From Burkholderiales bacterium (GTDB lineage: Bacteria; Pseudomonadota; Gammaproteobacteria; Burkholderiales; Burkholderiaceae_C), in contig JACRNC010000006.1 of NCBI GenBank assembly GCA_016219375.1, positions 1 through 64,000 of the forward strand: a stretch of DNA of 64,000 nt, written 5' to 3'. This document shows, in pieces, positions 28,284 to 37,301 of the stretch. A program made the translations under genes and the position numbers. Positions within the stretch are counted from its first letter, which is position 1; each line of letters opens with the position of its first letter. The notes under the pieces are model-generated. The model had not been told where the DNA came from and did no database searches. It saw only the letters and a list, made by a program, of their open reading frames with translations.

Positions 28284-28427
28284 GGCGGTGTTCGGCAGTG
28301 AATCGGGGCCGCAAGGCGGCTGGCGCAATCGGGCAGGGCGGCGGCAGGCCGCGGGCAGGGCGGCATTGTCGGCCAGCGCCGCGGCCGCCGGCAGCGTGGC
28401 CGCGCTCTGCGCACCGGCGGCGGGCCG

Positions 28428-28826
28428 TCAGACCAGGGTGAGCCGGGGCTCGACCTGCGCCAGCGCGGCGAAGTCCCGGTCGTGCGCCAGCAGCGGCTGC
28501 CCGGTGGCGGCAGCCGTGGCAGCGATCAGGCAGTCGTTGGGGCTGCGGATGGTCAGGCCCTGCCAGCGGCAGCGGGCATAGAGGGCCGCCGCGTCGCGGG
28601 CCAGCTCGCGGGCCGGCGGCAGCGCGGACGGCTCGCGGAACTGGGCCATCAGTCGCTGCAGCTGCATGAAGTGCGCCGGGCTGCGCGCGCCCTGCAGCAG
28701 CTCCTGCACGATGGCCGGCAGAACGTGCACCGGCTCGCGCTCGTGCAGCACGGCGCTCAGGTGCCGGTGCGTGCGGCTGCCGGTGGCGCGCAGGTATTCG
28801 ATCCAGGCGGAGGTGTCGGCGATCAC
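28428..28826 (-). CDS. vapC: PIN-domain ribonuclease toxin, VapC family
   Basis: The 132-aa PIN domain has the full acidic set: D4 (IADTSAW), E42 (VQELLQG), D98 (SPNDCLIA) and D116/D118 (AHDRDF), which bind metal for RNA cleavage. It starts with GTG at 28826 and overlaps the vapB stop by 4 bp, so the two are translationally coupled. Its RNA target is unknown. Confidence 0.92.
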   Translation of the reverse strand: MIADTSAWIEYLRATGSRTHRHLSAVLHEREPVHVLPAIVQELLQGARSPAHFMQLQRLMAQFREPSALPPARELARDAAALYARCRWQGLTIRSPNDCLIAATAAATGQPLLAHDRDFAALAQVEPRLTLV

Positions 28827-29326
28827 CGGGCGCGGCGCTTGGCAGGGCGGGCGGGCGGCTGGGCGGTGGGGGTCTTGCGCGTCGGCTGCTCGGGGCGCGC
28901 CCGGGGTGCGGTGTGCGCGGAGCGGCCTTTCTGGTCGGCGTGCAAGCTGGCCGGCGGGGCGGCCCGCGGGTCGTTCCGCGTGCGGTCAGCCTTGCTGCCG
29001 CCGGCCTTGTGCGCCTTGGGCAGGGCGGTGGCCGGCTGGGTACGAGCCGCTTGCGTGGCCGGGCCGCTCCACGTCGCGGCCGGCTCGGCCACGGCCCAGG
29101 CCAAGTCCGGGTCATGGGCAAAGGCGGCCTGCGGCGAGTAGTCATCCGCCACCGCGCCGCTGCCCTCCATCGCGGCGATGAAGTCCCAGTCCGGCTCGCG
29201 CACGAAGGCGCGCAGCGCGGCCTCGATGGCCGCTTTCTTGGTCGTCACGCCGGCCTTCTTCATGGCCTGCTCGACCAGGGCGTCGTCCAGAACGATGTTG
29301 GTGCGCGTCTCCATGCCGGCTGCCAT
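28823..29326 (-). CDS. vapB: VapB-type antitoxin with long basic tail
   Basis: The start ATG at 29326 (MAAGMETRTN) is chosen because GGAG lies 6 nt before it; an upstream ATG at 29344 falls inside the operator palindrome. Residues 5-42 (METRTNIVLDDALVEQAMKK and KKAAIEAALRAFV) are the ribbon-helix-helix VapB domain that binds DNA. Usual VapB proteins of this type are about 65-90 aa, but this one is 167 aa. Its last 80 or so residues are a Lys/Arg/Pro/Ala-rich disordered tail. The tail might bind nucleic acid or VapC, which is inference. Confidence 0.85.
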   Translation of the reverse strand: MAAGMETRTNIVLDDALVEQAMKKAGVTTKKAAIEAALRAFVREPDWDFIAAMEGSGAVADDYSPQAAFAHDPDLAWAVAEPAATWSGPATQAARTQPATALPKAHKAGGSKADRTRNDPRAAPPASLHADQKGRSAHTAPRARPEQPTRKTPTAQPPARPAKRRAR

Positions 29327-29334
29327 GCTGGGCT

Positions 29335-29357
29335 CCATACACATTCGATGTGTATGG
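29335..29357 (-). promoter_or_regulatory. vapBC operator palindrome
   Basis: A perfect inverted repeat has 10-bp arms (CCATACACAT and its complement) around a 3-bp centre (TCG). It lies 9-31 bp upstream of the vapB start. Such palindromes are the usual autoregulatory site of VapBC complexes. Confidence 0.8.
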
Positions 29358-29406
29358 AAGCTATCACATTCGGCCGTCCGCCGGCGCGGCCTTCACCCGG
29401 CGGGCT

Positions 29407-30078
29407 TCAGCCGCCCGCTGCCTTGGCCTTGGCCGCGGCGATGCCGCGCTCCTGGTCGGCCTTGCGGTCGGCGGCCACCTTCTGCGCGGTGGGGCGCTGC
29501 TCGATGAACTTGACGTAGGTCTTCCAGTCGATGCCGGCGCCCTGCACCAGGTCCTCGCCGCAGACGATCTTGGTGGCCAGGCCGGCCAGCGGCAGGTGCA
29601 CATAGGCCGAGCAGTCGGCCCAGGTGAAGGTGTCGCCCGCGGCATAGGGGCTGAGCTTGAGCAGGCGCTTGAGCGCGGCCAGGTTCTTCACCACGTCAGC
29701 CTTGACGCGCTCGATGAACTTCTCGGACAGCGTGCCGCCGAAGAAGGCCTGCGGATAGAGCTGGCGCACGCACAGCTCCACATGCAGGTCGAGGAAGGTG
29801 ATGAGCTCGCGCACCTTGGCGGCCTGCCACGGGTCGGCCGGCATCAGCGCGGGCGTGGGGTGCACGGCCTCGATGTACTCGGCGATCACCTGGCTTTCGC
29901 ACAGCGCGCCGTGCTCGGTCTCGATGTAGGGCACCTTGCCCAGCGGCGACTTGGCCAGGCGCGCCTCGTCGCTGCTCCAGCCCACCAGCACCTCCTCGAA
30001 GGGCACGCCCTTCTCCAGCAGGCCGAGCTTGATCTTGTTGTGGTAGTTGGACAGCGGGAAGCCGCAGAGCTTGAGCAT
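29407..30078 (-). CDS. Glutathione S-transferase family protein
   Basis: This 223-aa GST has an N-terminal thioredoxin-like domain (SNYHNKIKL near 10-18, GKVPYIETEHG, ESQVIAEYIE) and an all-helical C-terminal domain. It is cytosolic and could conjugate or reduce electrophiles; the substrate is unknown. The ATG at 30078 is chosen over longer in-frame starts that lack similarity. It lies between vapBC and fba. Confidence 0.9.
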   Translation of the reverse strand: MLKLCGFPLSNYHNKIKLGLLEKGVPFEEVLVGWSSDEARLAKSPLGKVPYIETEHGALCESQVIAEYIEAVHPTPALMPADPWQAAKVRELITFLDLHVELCVRQLYPQAFFGGTLSEKFIERVKADVVKNLAALKRLLKLSPYAAGDTFTWADCSAYVHLPLAGLATKIVCGEDLVQGAGIDWKTYVKFIEQRPTAQKVAADRKADQERGIAAAKAKAAGG

Positions 30079-30143
30079 GGATGTCTCCGGTTGGGGCGGG
30101 GCGGTGGAGCGGCGGACGACCGGGCCGGTCGCCTCGCACGGAC

Positions 30144-30178
30144 AAAAAAAAGCCGGCCGAGGATACCCGCGGCCGGCT
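30144..30178 (-). terminator. Intrinsic terminator of fba
   Basis: On the minus strand an 8-bp stem (AGCCGGCC / GGCCGGCT) with a 12-nt loop is followed by a run of eight T. It lies about 50 bp beyond the fba stop and before the GST start. Confidence 0.88.
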
Positions 30179-30227
30179 GGTTCTGCCGAGGCGGCTTGCC
30201 CTGGGCCAAGCCGCTGGTCGAGCGTCT

Positions 30228-31292
30228 TCAGACCACCTGTTGCGCCAGCTTGCCGGCGGCGTACAGGGCGGCCATTTCGGCCAGCGGAATCGGCTTGATC
30301 TTGCCGGCCTGGCCTTCGCAGCCGAACTCCATGTAGCGCTGCTTGCACACGGCCTTCGCAGCCTCGCGCGCGGGCTTCATCCACTCGCGCATGTCGAACT
30401 TGTCCGGGTTCTCGGCCATGAACTTGCGCACCGCGCCGGTCATGGCCAGGCGGATGTCGGTGTCGATGTTGATCTTGCGCACACCGTGCTTGATGGCCTC
30501 CTGGATCTCCTCGACCGGCACGCCGAAGGTCTCCTTCATCTTGCCGCCGTACTGGTTGATGACGGCCAGCAGCTCCTGCGGCACCGACGATGAGCCGTGC
30601 ATCACCAGGTGGGTGTTGGGGATGCGCTTGTGGATCTCCTTGACGCGGGAGATGGCCAGGATGTCGCCCGTGGGCTTGCGGCTGAACTTGTAGGCGCCGT
30701 GGCTGGTGCCGATGGCAATCGCCAGCGCGTCGAGCTGCGTGGCCTTGACGAACGTGGCGGCCTCTTCCGGGTCGGTCAGCATCTGGCTGTGGTCCAGCTT
30801 GCCGGCCGCGCCGATGCCGTCTTCCTCGCCGGCGTCACCCGTCTCCAGGTTGCCCAGGCAGCCCAGCTCGCCTTCCACCGTGACGCCGACCTGGTGCGCC
30901 ATCTCGACCACGCGGCGGGTCACGTCGACGTTGTAGTCGAAGGACGCCGGGGTCTTGCCGTCTTCCATCAGCGAGCCGTCCATCATCACCGAGCCGAAGC
31001 CCAGGTCGATGGCGCCCTGGCAGATGGCTGGCGACTGGCCGTGGTCCTGGTGCATCACCAGCGGGATCTGCGGATAAGCCTCGACTGCGGCCTGGATCAG
31101 GTGCTTGATGAAGGCCTCGCCGGCGTACTTGCGGGCGCCGGCGCTGGCCTGCAGGATGACCGGCGCGTTGACCTCGGCAGCGGCCGACATCACGGCCTGC
31201 ACCTGCTCCAGGTTGTTGACGTTGAAGGCCGGGATGCCGTAGCCGTTTTCGGCGGCATGGTCCAGCAGCTGGCGCATCGAGACGAGAGGCAT
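30228..31292 (-). CDS. fba: Fructose-bisphosphate aldolase, class II
   Basis: This is the zinc-dependent aldolase of glycolysis and gluconeogenesis. The 354-aa protein has [11 protein letters not shown] (Zn and catalytic region), [24 protein letters not shown] and VMHGSSSVP, all typical of the CbbA-like class II type in betaproteobacteria. It has its own terminator and a TAGAAT box at 31424-31429, so it is probably transcribed alone. Confidence 0.97.
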   Translation of the reverse strand: MPLVSMRQLLDHAAENGYGIPAFNVNNLEQVQAVMSAAAEVNAPVILQASAGARKYAGEAFIKHLIQAAVEAYPQIPLVMHQDHGQSPAICQGAIDLGFGSVMMDGSLMEDGKTPASFDYNVDVTRRVVEMAHQVGVTVEGELGCLGNLETGDAGEEDGIGAAGKLDHSQMLTDPEEAATFVKATQLDALAIAIGTSHGAYKFSRKPTGDILAISRVKEIHKRIPNTHLVMHGSSSVPQELLAVINQYGGKMKETFGVPVEEIQEAIKHGVRKINIDTDIRLAMTGAVRKFMAENPDKFDMREWMKPAREAAKAVCKQRYMEFGCEGQAGKIKPIPLAEMAALYAAGKLAQQVV

Positions 31293-31423
31293 GGGAGTCT
31301 CCGCTAGGGAAGTTGATGAAGTGGAGCGGGGATGCGGCGCGGTGCGGCAGGCGCCGCCGACGGCTCAGGGGCCGGTTTTGGGGGCGGCGAAGGGGCCGGT
31401 GCGCGCCGGGCCGGATGCCGAAG

Positions 31424-31429
31424 ATTCTA
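31424..31429 (-). promoter_or_regulatory. Candidate -10 box for fba
   Basis: It reads TAGAAT on the minus strand, 132 nt before the fba start. No good -35 is seen. The rest of the 298-bp gap 31293-31590 shows nothing else. Confidence 0.35.
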
Positions 31430-31590
31430 GGGCGCGCACCCCGGGCGGGCGGGCGCGCGCCACCCCGTGAGCAGGGCCGTGGCGAGCTGCGGCGGGCGGC
31501 CCCGGCGGCAGACGCGGGCGCGGCGTGCGGCACAAGCTGCCGCCGCGCGGCAGGGCTTGCCGGCCAGGCGACGCCAAGCTGCACGCCCCG

Positions 31591-32385
31591 TCAGTCGAGC
31601 TTGACGGACAGGCCGGTGACGAAGAGCGTGTCGGTCGGTTTGACGCGGGTGCCCGGGTCGGTGTCGTGGCGCACGGTGAAGGACGCGGTCAGGCTCAGCG
31701 CGCGGGTGATGGCCACCGAGATGCTGCTGTCGAACTCGGCCCGGTACTCGCCGCTGTTGCGCAGGCTGGGGCGCAGGGTGAGCGCCTGCTTGAGCGTGGT
31801 GCCGTCGGCCACCTCGTGGCGCGACTCCTCGCGCAGCAGCAGCTCGAAGCGGTCGTCGTGCGAGCGCCGGTCGCGCCGACCGGGATCGGGCCGGCGCAGG
31901 CGGTCGAAGCTGTAGCCCAGGCCGGCCAGGAGATCCCATTCATTGCGGTTGGCGCGCAGCAGGTGCACGCCGTTGCCGGTGGACACCGACACGCGCTGCG
32001 CCAGGTTGGCCGGCACGTCGCGCAGCCAGTCGCCCTGGGCGAAGAAGAAGCGCAGCGGCGAGAGCTCCAGGTCGTAGCGCGTGCCCACCGTCTGGCGGTC
32101 CGCGGTGGTGTTCTCGCCGTTGCGCGCCAGCAGCGCCGCGCCGCGCAGCACCCACTCCGAGCCCTCGGCCGTGCGGCGGGCCTCGCCGGCGAAGTTGAAG
32201 GTGGTGGCCTCGTTGTTGCCCGATGCCACGCTGGCCCCGGCGGTGAGCTCCACGCGCCACTTGGGCTGCAGCGTCATGGTCATCTGCTCGGCCTGGGCCA
32301 GGGCGGGCAGCGGGCAGGCGGCGGCCGCAACGGCGGCACCGGTCAGCGCAAGGCGTGGCAAGGGACGGCGGAGAGGGGCGATCAC
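31591..32385 (-). CDS. DUF481-like outer-membrane beta-barrel protein
   Basis: This is a 264-aa predicted outer-membrane protein. The start is a GTG at 32385; it gives a clean signal peptide (LPRLALTGAAVAAAACPLPALAQA). The remainder shows alternating hydrophobic and polar beta-strands such as WRVELTAGASVASGNNEATT and TRYDLELSPLRFFFAQGDWL, typical of DUF481 proteins, and ends in a strand without aromatic terminal residue. Its function is unknown. It diverges from the phytase-like gene. Confidence 0.75.
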   Translation of the reverse strand: MIAPLRRPLPRLALTGAAVAAAACPLPALAQAEQMTMTLQPKWRVELTAGASVASGNNEATTFNFAGEARRTAEGSEWVLRGAALLARNGENTTADRQTVGTRYDLELSPLRFFFAQGDWLRDVPANLAQRVSVSTGNGVHLLRANRNEWDLLAGLGYSFDRLRRPDPGRRDRRSHDDRFELLLREESRHEVADGTTLKQALTLRPSLRNSGEYRAEFDSSISVAITRALSLTASFTVRHDTDPGTRVKPTDTLFVTGLSVKLD

Positions 32386-32715
32386 GGGGACGGCGGCAGG
32401 AACAAGGAGCGGCGTGGCCCGCCCGGGGTGCCGGCCATTATGGGCAGGCCCCTCGCCCCGATCAGCCGCGTGGTTGAGCGCCCGCCGGCCTCGGCAGAAG
32501 ACGCATCGGCCGCACATCGGCATGGCTTGCCGCAGCAAGGGGCGCGGGCCGGCCGCATCAGCAGCCCGTGGCCTTGCCGCACCGCGACGGCCTTGAGCCG
32601 GACGGCGGCAGGGCCGTTCAAGGGCGTGTCATCAAGCCGGCCTACGGTGCCAAGCAACCCGGCGCGGCCCCTGTGCCCTTGCAGCAGCGCCGGTCCCCCT
32701 GCCGGAGCCTGCTCA
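32386..32715. promoter_or_regulatory. Divergent region DUF481 gene / phytase-like gene
   Basis: This 330-bp region has no gene. No convincing promoter, terminator or palindrome was seen. It presumably holds both promoters. Confidence 0.35.
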
Positions 32716-34137
32716 ATGACGTCCCCCACCTTCAGCCTCAAGCGCCCCCTGGCCGCCTGCGCCCTGCTGGCCGCCGCCGCCTTGGCGCATGCCGCGCCCA
32801 CCCTGGTCGGCTTTGCCAAGATGCCGGCCGGCACCTTTGCCGATGGCCCCACGTCCGGCCAGTTCCAGGCCGCGGCCAACGGCGTGACGCCGCCCTACGT
32901 GGCGCGGCAGCCGGTGCAGGGCTTCTCGGCCGTGCTGTTCGGCCCGCGTGCCGGCACGTTCTATGTGATGCCGGACAACGGCTTCGGCACCAAGCCGAAC
33001 TCGCCCGACTACCTGCTGCGCATGTACGCGGTGGAGCCGGACTTCCGCCGCGCCGTGGGCCGCCACGGCCGCATCGTGGGCAGCGGTGAGGTCAAGCCCG
33101 TTGCCTTGCGCACCGGCTGGCCGCTGCGCGGCTTCGAGGGCCGGCATGCCGCCCTGGGCCGCATCACCCTCAGCGACCCGGACCGCCTGATCGGCTTCCC
33201 GATCGTGGCCGATGCTGCGTTCTACCCCTATGCCGGCACCGGCCCCGGCCGCGCCGACATCCCGGTGGACGCCGCCATCCGCGAGCAGCGCCTGCTGACC
33301 GGCGGCGACCTGGACATCGAGGCCGTGCGCCAGGACCGCCACGGCAACCTGTGGTTCGGCGACGAGTTCGGCCCCTTCCTCATCAAGACCGACCGCCACG
33401 GCCGCGTGCTGCGCCCGGCCATCCCGCTGCCCAACTCGCGCGGCATCGGCGGCCTGCCGCTGGTGCAGTCGCCGCAGAACCCGCTGCTGGCGGATGCCGC
33501 GCAGGCCAACCTGCGCGGCTCCAACGGCTTCGAGGGCCTGGCCATCAACCCGGCCGGCACCATGCTCTACGCGCTGCTGGAGGGTGCGCTGATCCCGGAC
33601 GCCGACCAGAAGCGGCTGCTGATCAACGAGTTCGACATCGAGCAGGAGCGCTACACCGGCCGCACCTGGGCCTACCGGCTGGAGGCCGGCGGCACCAACA
33701 TCGGCGACATGACGGCGATCAACGACCACGAGTTCCTGGTCATCGAGCGCAACGGCATCCAGGGCACCCAGCCGAATGCGGCGGACATGTTCAAGAAGAT
33801 CTACCGCATCGATCTGCGCCTGCTGGATGCCGACGGCTTCGTGCGCAAGACCGAGGTGGTGGACCTGCTGAAGATCGCCGACCCCAACGATCTGGACGGC
33901 GACGGCCGCACGACCTTCGACTTCCCTTTCGTGACCATCGAGGACGTGCTGCCGGTGGACGAGCGCACGCTGCTGGTGATCAACGACAACAACTTCCCCG
34001 GCAATGGCGGGCGCACCACCACCGCGCCGGACGCCACCGAGTTCATCCTGCTGCGACTGGACGAGCCGCTGAACCTCACGCCCCGCCCGCCGCTGTGCCG
34101 GCTGCTGGAGTCGCCGCCCTGGTGCCGCAGCAAGTAA
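32716..34137 (+). CDS. Esterase-like protein of the phytase-like family
   Basis: The 473-aa protein has a signal peptide (about 1-26, AALAHA-AP). The mature part fits the phytase-like esterase family (beta-propeller type), with repeated strands such as FYVMPDNGFGTKPNS, NLWFGDEFGPFLIK, GFEGLAINPAG and LLVINDNNFPG. Family members are periplasmic or secreted and act on phosphate or carboxyl esters; the substrate is unknown. The ATG at 32716 is chosen; the frame continues antisense to the DUF481 gene. Together with phoX it hints at phosphate scavenging. Confidence 0.82.
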   Translation: MTSPTFSLKRPLAACALLAAAALAHAAPTLVGFAKMPAGTFADGPTSGQFQAAANGVTPPYVARQPVQGFSAVLFGPRAGTFYVMPDNGFGTKPNSPDYLLRMYAVEPDFRRAVGRHGRIVGSGEVKPVALRTGWPLRGFEGRHAALGRITLSDPDRLIGFPIVADAAFYPYAGTGPGRADIPVDAAIREQRLLTGGDLDIEAVRQDRHGNLWFGDEFGPFLIKTDRHGRVLRPAIPLPNSRGIGGLPLVQSPQNPLLADAAQANLRGSNGFEGLAINPAGTMLYALLEGALIPDADQKRLLINEFDIEQERYTGRTWAYRLEAGGTNIGDMTAINDHEFLVIERNGIQGTQPNAADMFKKIYRIDLRLLDADGFVRKTEVVDLLKIADPNDLDGDGRTTFDFPFVTIEDVLPVDERTLLVINDNNFPGNGGRTTTAPDATEFILLRLDEPLNLTPRPPLCRLLESPPWCRSK

Positions 34138-34546
34138 AGGGGGCGCTCAAAGGGGACGCTCGCTGGCCGCATGAGCGAGATCGACAGGGCTGGGGGGCTT
34201 CGCTCCGCTCATGTCCTCCGTCCGACGCCGCACGGCGGCATCGGCCTCCCCCTTTACTTCGCTGCGCGAAGCCCCCCAGCCCTGCCGATCCGGCAAGGGT
34301 GAGGCGTTGCCCGGAACTCAATGGTCGCAGGCTGGTGGCTGGGGTGACCGGCGTAGTGAAGCAAAGGGGGAGCCGAGTGCCCGGCAGGGCAGTCGGCGGA
34401 GGAGAGAGCCCGGACACAAACAGTCCAGTGGACTGTTTGTGCCTGGCGAGCGCCAGGGCCTCTGTGCCCTGGCATGAACGAAGCCGGTCACCCTAGTCGC
34501 CAGCCCCGCTGCGACGCCAGCGGGTAGAAGGAATCGACCCCGGGGT
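34138..34546. repeat. Palindrome-rich intergenic element
   Basis: This gene-free 409-bp stretch contains nested inverted repeats. One pairs 34185-34203 perfectly with 34266-34284 (19 bp, extendable to 25 with one mismatch). A second, imperfect, pairs 34241-34267 with 34351-34376. A third pairs 34342-34352 with 34483-34493 (11 bp). A perfect 12-bp-arm palindrome lies at 34416-34440 (ACAAACAGTCCA and its complement). Small hairpins are at 34442-34457 and 34454-34471. It has no transposase. It looks like a non-coding mobile or repetitive element, but copy number cannot be seen from one window. Confidence 0.6.
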
Positions 34547-35998
34547 TCAAGCCGCCCCGGCCGTGCTGGCCCTCACCTCGCACACCTTGAGCATGTTGGT
34601 GCCGCCGGGGTAGCCCATAGGCTCGCCACAGGTGATGGCATAGGTGTCGCCGGGCATCAGCACGCCGCGGTCCACCAGGATCTGCTCGGCCTGGCGCAGC
34701 GCCTCGTCGCGGTCGAGGAAGGAGGGGATGAGCAGCGGCGTGACGTTGCGATAAAGGCCCATGCGCCGCTGCGAGCCCTGCTGCGCGGTGAGCGCGAAGA
34801 TCGGCACGTGGATCTTGTGCCGGCTCATCCACAGCGCGGTGGAGCCCGACTCCGTCAGCGCGATGATGGCCTTGGCGCCCAGGTGGAAGGCGGTGAAGAG
34901 CGCACCCATCGCGATGGACTGGTCGATGCGGCCGAAGCTCTTGTTGGTGAAGTCGGCGTCCAGCGTGATGTCCTCGGCGCGCTCGGCTTCCAGCGCGATG
35001 GCGGCCATCTGCTCCACCGTCTCCACCGGGTATCTGCCGGCGGCGGTCTCGGCGCTGAGCATCACGGCGTCGGTGCCGTCGAGCACCGCGTTGGCCACGT
35101 CGGAGACCTCGGCGCGCGTGGGCACCGGGTTGACGATCATGGACTCCATCATCTGCGTGGCCGTGATGACGACCTTGTCCATCTCGCGGGCCAGCCTGAT
35201 CATGCGCTTTTGCAGCGCGGGCACGGCGGCGTTGCCCACCTCCACGGCCAGGTCGCCGCGGGCAACCATGATCCCGTCGCTGGCCTTGAGGATGGCCTCC
35301 AGGTGCGGAATGGCCTCGCTGCGCTCGATCTTGGCGATCAGTGCCGGCTTGTGGCGCCAGGGCTCGGCGGCCACGTTGCACAGCTGGCGGGCCATCTCCA
35401 TGTCGGTGGCGTTCTTGGGGAAGGACACGGCCACGTAGTCCACCTGCACGCTCATGGCGGTCTTGATGTCCTCCATGTCCTTGGCCGTCAGGGCCGGGGC
35501 GGTCAGCCCCCCGCCCTGCTTGTTGATGCCCTTGTTGTTGGACAGCTCGCCGCCGATCTTCACGCGCGTGTGCACCGCCTCGCCGCGCACGTCCTCCACC
35601 GTCAGTACGATCAGGCCGTCGTTGAGCAGCAGGGTGTCGCCGGGCTTCACGTCGCGCGGCAGCTCCTTGTAGTCCAGGCCCACGCCGCCCAGGTCGCCGG
35701 GCTGGGTGCGGCCGGCGTCCAGCACGAAGGCCTGGCCGTTTTCAAGCATCACCTTGCCGTCGGCGAACTTGCCCACGCGGATCTTGGGGCCCTGCAGGTC
35801 GGCCATGATGGCCACCTCGCGACCGGCGCGGGCGGCCACCTCGCGCACCAGCAGGGCGCGGTCGATGTGGTCTTGCGCCTTGCCGTGCGAGAAGTTCAGC
35901 CGCACCACGTCCACCCCGGCGCGGATCATGCGTTCGAGCACCTCGGGCGAGGACGAGGCGGGGCCGAGGGTGGCGACGATCTTGGTGGCGCGGGGCAT
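34547..35998 (-). CDS. pyk: Pyruvate kinase
   Basis: It makes pyruvate and ATP from phosphoenolpyruvate and ADP. The 483-aa product starts MPRATKIVATLGPASS. A TTG 11 codons upstream is in frame but less likely. The active-site segments are VVRLNFSHG, MADLQGPKIRVG, LIAKIERSEAI (catalytic Lys), VARGDLAVEVG and SAETAAGRYPVE. The C-terminal allosteric domain is complete. It belongs to the leftward pgk-pyk-fba series. Confidence 0.97.
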   Translation of the reverse strand: MPRATKIVATLGPASSSPEVLERMIRAGVDVVRLNFSHGKAQDHIDRALLVREVAARAGREVAIMADLQGPKIRVGKFADGKVMLENGQAFVLDAGRTQPGDLGGVGLDYKELPRDVKPGDTLLLNDGLIVLTVEDVRGEAVHTRVKIGGELSNNKGINKQGGGLTAPALTAKDMEDIKTAMSVQVDYVAVSFPKNATDMEMARQLCNVAAEPWRHKPALIAKIERSEAIPHLEAILKASDGIMVARGDLAVEVGNAAVPALQKRMIRLAREMDKVVITATQMMESMIVNPVPTRAEVSDVANAVLDGTDAVMLSAETAAGRYPVETVEQMAAIALEAERAEDITLDADFTNKSFGRIDQSIAMGALFTAFHLGAKAIIALTESGSTALWMSRHKIHVPIFALTAQQGSQRRMGLYRNVTPLLIPSFLDRDEALRQAEQILVDRGVLMPGDTYAITCGEPMGYPGGTNMLKVCEVRASTAGAA

Positions 35999-36362
35999 GG
36001 AGGACGGGCTGGGCAAGGCGGTTGTCGACAACGCCTGCGAGTGTCACACCAAACACCGCCCGGCCCCTAGCTGGAACAACCGCAGGCAAGCGGGGAACAG
36101 CCGGCCGGCGACCGCGCTTTTCGGCGCAGCGAGGGGCCGTGGCGAGGCCGCCCGGCTGACCACCGGGGCGACCACGTGAGCGACCACCTGAGCGACCATC
36201 CCGGCGACCACCCTGCCGCCACCCGGGTGGCCGCCCGGGCGGCGGGGCGGCTCATTACATACACTGCGCGCCGGCCGGCCAGGCTGGCTTGCCGCGTCGA
36301 TTGAACGCTGGCATCCCACGCCGGATCCGAACGCTGGAAGGTGATCCCCGCACAGGTCCAAG
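35999..36362. promoter_or_regulatory. Divergent region pyk / alpha-beta hydrolase
   Basis: This 364-bp region has no supported gene. It holds a perfect 12-bp palindrome GTTGTCGACAAC at 36021-36032, 22 nt before the pyk start, and five imperfect 12-bp tandem repeats at 36155-36215. Confidence 0.5.
36155..36215 (+). repeat. Imperfect 12-bp tandem repeats
   Basis: The units are GCTGACCACCGG, GCGACCACGTGA, GCGACCACCTGA, GCGACCATCCCG and GCGACCACCCTG, with one extra G after the first. On the minus strand a frame would give a repeating W-S-x-x pattern, but there is no sign that it is translated. Confidence 0.65.
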
Positions 36363-37301
36363 ATGTTGTCCGACCGCTACCCCGATCCCGCCGCCCGTGC
36401 GCACCCCTCAGTGGACGCAACCGGTGACGAGCCCCAGCACGCACCGTCCATGGCAGCCGCCCGCGGCGTGCGCACGCTGGTGTTCTCGCATGCCAACAGC
36501 TTTCCGGCCGGCACCTACCGCAGCCTCTTCGCGCAATGGGAGGCCGCCGGCCTGCGCGTGCGCGCGGTGGAGAAGTTCGGCCACGACCCGCGCTATCCCG
36601 TCACCCGCGGCTGGCCGCACCTGGGGCGGCAGCTGGCCGACTTCATCGAGCACGAGGTGGCCGAGCCCGCCTGGCTGGTGGGCCATTCGCTGGGCGGCTA
36701 CCTGAGCCTGCTGGCGGCCATGCACAAGCCGCAATGGGTGCGCGGCATCGTGCTGCTGGACTCGCCGCTGGTGCATGGGCCGCGTGCGGCGCTGCTGACG
36801 GCCGCGCAGCGTGCGGGGCTGATGCACCGCATCATGCCGTCGGGCGTGTCGGCGCAGCGCCGCCACCTGTGGGACAGCCTGGAGCAGGTGCGCGAGCACT
36901 TCGGCGCCAAGGGCAAGTTCGCCCGCTGGGATCCGCACGTGCTGGCCGACTACGTGGAGCACGGCACCGAGCCGCATCCGGCCGGCCGCACGCTGGCCTT
37001 CCGCCGCGAGGTGGAGACCGACATCTACAACGCCATCCACACCGGCCTGCCGGCCGCGCTGCGCCGCCGGCCGCTGCACTGCCCGGTGGCTTTCATCGCC
37101 GGGCGCTCGTCGCGCGAGCTCAAGCGCGTGGGCCTGGCGGCCACGCTGAAGCTGGTGCGCGGGCGACTGTCGTGGATGGAGGGCAGCCATCTCTATCCCT
37201 TCGAGCGTCCGCGACAGACCGCCGCCGAGGTGCTGCGCTGGCTGGACCAGTTCGAGCGCGAGCAGGCCGGGGCCACGGCGCCGGCGCATCGGCAGCGATG
37301 A
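36363..37301 (+). CDS. Alpha/beta hydrolase
   Basis: The 312-aa protein has the nucleophile elbow GHSLGG (107-112, S109). The opening strand phrase VFSHANSFPAGTYRSLF is typical of a family of predicted lipases/esterases. The likely base is the His in EGSHLYPFERP near the C-terminus. It may start at a later ATG (36450). Its stop overlaps the AraC regulator start (ATGA at 37298-37301), so the two are one transcript and may share a substrate. Confidence 0.88.
   Translation: MLSDRYPDPAARAHPSVDATGDEPQHAPSMAAARGVRTLVFSHANSFPAGTYRSLFAQWEAAGLRVRAVEKFGHDPRYPVTRGWPHLGRQLADFIEHEVAEPAWLVGHSLGGYLSLLAAMHKPQWVRGIVLLDSPLVHGPRAALLTAAQRAGLMHRIMPSGVSAQRRHLWDSLEQVREHFGAKGKFARWDPHVLADYVEHGTEPHPAGRTLAFRREVETDIYNAIHTGLPAALRRRPLHCPVAFIAGRSSRELKRVGLAATLKLVRGRLSWMEGSHLYPFERPRQTAAEVLRWLDQFEREQAGATAPAHRQR

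Noticed and set aside
34138-34546. Insertion sequence
   Set aside because: No transposase frame and no clear target-site duplication are visible; only inverted repeats are present.
35999-36031. TTG start for pyruvate kinase at 36031
   Set aside because: The extra 11 residues are not family-like, and the ATG at 35998 gives the normal start.
36155-36215. Possible CRISPR-like repeat
   Set aside because: The units are 12 bp and contiguous with no spacers, and no cas gene is near.
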